DNA from: Opitutaceae bacterium
Lineage (GTDB): Bacteria > Verrucomicrobiota > Verrucomicrobiia > Opitutales > Opitutaceae
DNA length: 6,679 nt
Direction of reading: 5' to 3'
Assembly: GCA_003168315.1 (NCBI GenBank)
Contig: PMSP01000218.1
Coordinates: 1 to 6,679, forward strand
Below, in pieces: positions 4,670-6,679 of this stretch (positions within the stretch are counted from its first letter, which is position 1; every line of letters starts with the position of its first letter). A program made the position numbers and the translations under genes. The notes below the pieces were generated by a model. It searched no databases and was not told the DNA's origin. It saw only the letters and a program-made list of their open reading frames with translations.

Positions 4670-6652
4670 ATGTCGCTAAAATCGATCCTCTTCGGCCGCG
4701 AGAAGTCCCTCGCGGACCGAAACCTGTTCCACAGCCTCTCGCTGATCGCCGTCTTCGCCTGGGTCGGCCTCGGGGCCGACGGCCTCTCGTCCTCCTGCTA
4801 TGGACCCGAGGAGACCTTCAAGGCGCTCGGCGGCAACACGCACCTGAGCATCTTCGTGGCGCTCGCCTGCGTCGTGACGATTGTCGCCATCTGCGCCAGC
4901 TATTCGCAGATCATCAAGCTCTTCCCGACGGGCGGCGGCGGCTACCTCGTGGCGAGCAAGCTCATCTCCCCGGCGACCGGCGTCGTCTCGGGCTGCGCGC
5001 TCCTGATCGACTATGTGCTCACGGTGACGATCTCGGTGGCGAGCGGCGCCGACGCCCTTTTCAGCCTCTTCCCGCCAGGTGTGCAGGAGCGCACGCTGCT
5101 CTTCGGCCTCACCATGAAGCTCCTATTCGAGCTTGTCTGCGTGATAGGGCTCACGCTCATCAACATGCGCGGGGTCAAGGAGTCGGTCCTCATATGGGTG
5201 CCTATCTTCGGCGTGTTCGTCCTCACGCACGCCTTCGCGATCGCCTACGCGTTCCTCACGCACACCTCGGGCATGGCCGCCCTCCCGGCGGCGACGGCGC
5301 ATGAGATCCACTCCGTGAGCGCCAGCGTCGGGATGTTCGGGCTGATGGCCCTCCTCCTCAAGAGCTACAGCATGGGCGCCGGGACCTACACGGGCATCGA
5401 GGCCGTCAGCAACGGCCTGCCGATCCTGCGCGAGCCCCGCGTCAAGACCGGCCAGCGCACCATGGTCTACATGGGCCTGTCCCTCGCCCTCACGGTCGCG
5501 GGCCTCCTCATCGCCTACCAGCTCTACGCCGTCGAGATCAACCCGGACAAGACGCTGAACGCGGTGCTCTTCGAGAAGATGACCGCGGGATGGAGCCACT
5601 CGACGGGGAGCGCCTTCGTCATCGTCACGCTTTTCTCGGAGGCCGCCCTCCTCATCATCGCGGCGCAGACCGGGTTCCTCGACGGCCCCCGGGTGCTGGC
5701 AAACATGGCGCTGGACCGCTGGTTCCCGGCGCAGTTCGCCAACCTGAGCGAGCGGCTCGTGACCCGCAACGGCGTGCTGATCATGGGCATCGCGGGCTTC
5801 GCGATGATGGCGGTAACGCACGGCTCGGTGGACCTCCTCGTCATCTTCTACTCGATCAACGTGTTCATTACCTTCTCGCTCTCCCAGTTCGGGATGGTCC
5901 GCCACTGGTGGCAGGAGCGGGCCACGGAGCCCGGCTGGAGGCACAAGCTCGCGATCAACGGGTTCGGCTTCGTGCTGACATTCTCCATCCTCGTCTCGCT
6001 CACCGCCGTGAAGTTCGCGGAAGGGGGCTGGGCGACGTGGCTCGTGACCCTCGCCCTTGTCTTCACGGCGTTCGCCATCAAGCGCCACTACAACGGGGTC
6101 CGCTCGCAGCTCAAGCGCCTGGACTCGATCGTCGAGGCCGCGGAGATGGAGGCGAAGGTGGTCCCGGCCAACCCGCCCTTCGCGGACCCGAAGGCCCGCA
6201 CCGCGGTGATCCTCGTCAACGGGTTCAACGGCCTCGGGCTGCACACGATCCTCAACGTCCCGCGCATGTTCGGAAACACGTTCAGGAACCTGGTCTTCGT
6301 CCAGGTGGGATCCGTCGACGCCGGCAACTTCAAGGGGGCCGCGGACATCGACGCCCTCCGCATGCACACGGAGGCCGAGGCCCAGCGCTACGTCCACTTC
6401 GCGCAGGCCAGGGGTTACGGCTCCAAGGCGTTCACAACCATCGGCTACGATATCACGAGCGAGGTGATGAAGCTTGCGAGGGAGGCTTCCACCGAGTTTC
6501 CGAACCAGGTCTTCTTCGCGGGCCAGCTGCTCTTCACCTACGAGACGAATCTGACGCGCTGGCTCCACAACCACACGGTCTTCACCCTGCAGCGAAGGTT
6601 CTTCCTCTCGAGCATGCCCTTCGTCGTCCTGCCGATACGGGTGGACGCCTGA
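4670..6652 (+). CDS. KimA-like potassium importer (KUP-type APC-superfamily permease)
   Basis: An inner-membrane transporter of 660 residues from ATG 4670. The in-frame GTG 4580 adds 30 Pro/Arg-rich residues with no family resemblance, and family members start near the SLKSILFGR segment. About twelve membrane helices span residues 20-470, followed by a cytosolic domain of about 190 residues (VILVNGFNGLGLHTILNV near 512-530). The family pattern is clear: GADGLSSSCYGPEE, FPTGGGGYLVASK, LLIDYVLTVTISVASGADALFSLFP, TGIEAVSNGLP, QTGFLDGPRVLANMALDRWFP, and YSINVFITFSLSQFGM. From memory, the K+ pathway residues of B. subtilis KimA are D36, Y43, T121, S125, T230, E233 and Y377. The counterparts here are D37, Y44, T118, S122, T241, E244 and Y394, with matching local spacing. 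High-affinity K+ uptake, probably proton-coupled, is therefore the best guess. Automatic annotation may call it an amino-acid permease. No Shine-Dalgarno is visible. I found no c-di-AMP riboswitch in the leader, unlike Bacillus kimA. The fold is firm; the substrate is inferred. Confidence 0.93.
   Translation: MSLKSILFGREKSLADRNLFHSLSLIAVFAWVGLGADGLSSSCYGPEETFKALGGNTHLSIFVALACVVTIVAICASYSQIIKLFPTGGGGYLVASKLISPATGVVSGCALLIDYVLTVTISVASGADALFSLFPPGVQERTLLFGLTMKLLFELVCVIGLTLINMRGVKESVLIWVPIFGVFVLTHAFAIAYAFLTHTSGMAALPAATAHEIHSVSASVGMFGLMALLLKSYSMGAGTYTGIEAVSNGLPILREPRVKTGQRTMVYMGLSLALTVAGLLIAYQLYAVEINPDKTLNAVLFEKMTAGWSHSTGSAFVIVTLFSEAALLIIAAQTGFLDGPRVLANMALDRWFPAQFANLSERLVTRNGVLIMGIAGFAMMAVTHGSVDLLVIFYSINVFITFSLSQFGMVRHWWQERATEPGWRHKLAINGFGFVLTFSILVSLTAVKFAEGGWATWLVTLALVFTAFAIKRHYNGVRSQLKRLDSIVEAAEMEAKVVPANPPFADPKARTAVILVNGFNGLGLHTILNVPRMFGNTFRNLVFVQVGSVDAGNFKGAADIDALRMHTEAEAQRYVHFAQARGYGSKAFTTIGYDITSEVMKLAREASTEFPNQVFFAGQLLFTYETNLTRWLHNHTVFTLQRRFFLSSMPFVVLPIRVDA
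4692..4720 (+). repeat. Hairpin-forming inverted repeat early in the permease gene
   Basis: ccgcgag (4696-4702) pairs with ctcgcgg (4709-4715) across a 6-base loop. The stem extends by tcgg (4692-4695) with ccga (4717-4720) if one A (4716) is bulged, giving 11 base pairs in total. It begins about 20 bases after ATG 4670, within codons for FGREKSLADR. The pairing is read directly; a role in translation control is speculative. Confidence 0.6.
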
Positions 6653-6679
6653 GCGTCCCGGCCCGTCCGGCAGGTCGGC

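Noticed and set aside
5123..6574. 483-codon open frame on the - strand opposite the permease gene
   Set aside because: Charged low-complexity shadow translation with no motif; the + strand carries a conserved transporter.

Overview
The window is about 6.7 kb of GC-rich, almost fully coding bacterial chromosome. By eye GC is in the mid-60s percent, with strongly G/C-ending codons. No mobile element, CRISPR array, rRNA or tRNA is visible. The gene set (GlnD, a GAF-type histidine kinase, a small stand-alone HNH protein and a KimA-like permease) and the style of the HNH protein fit a Gram-negative, possibly PVC-group (Verrucomicrobiota-like) bacterium. That placement is impression only, since there is no phylogenetic marker here.

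Layout from left to right: (1) The 3' three quarters of glnD on the + strand, encoding the PII uridylyltransferase/uridylyl-removing enzyme. The left edge cuts off its nucleotidyltransferase active site. (2) After 51 bp, a soluble GAF-GAF-HisKA-HATPase sensor histidine kinase on the + strand, with no response regulator in view. (3) Convergent to it with a 7-bp gap, a small HNH endonuclease-like protein on the - strand. (4) A divergent intergenic region of about 200 bp holding candidate promoters for both flanking genes and a 7-bp direct repeat spaced one helical turn. (5) A + strand KUP-type APC permease that keeps all seven residues I recall as the K+ pathway of Bacillus subtilis KimA, so it is probably a potassium importer rather than an amino-acid permease.

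How the genes may work together: GlnD is a nitrogen-status sensor, and the kinase directly downstream has an NtrB-like catalytic core, so a nitrogen-sensing pair is possible but unproven. The HNH gene and the permease look like independent units that share an upstream region.

I see no convincing new multigene system. The points most worth a second look are the sharp AT-rich, codon-shifted patches in glnD that fall on HD-domain active-site codons, a perfect 11-bp inverted repeat inside the start of the HNH gene, and the one-turn direct repeat upstream of the permease.
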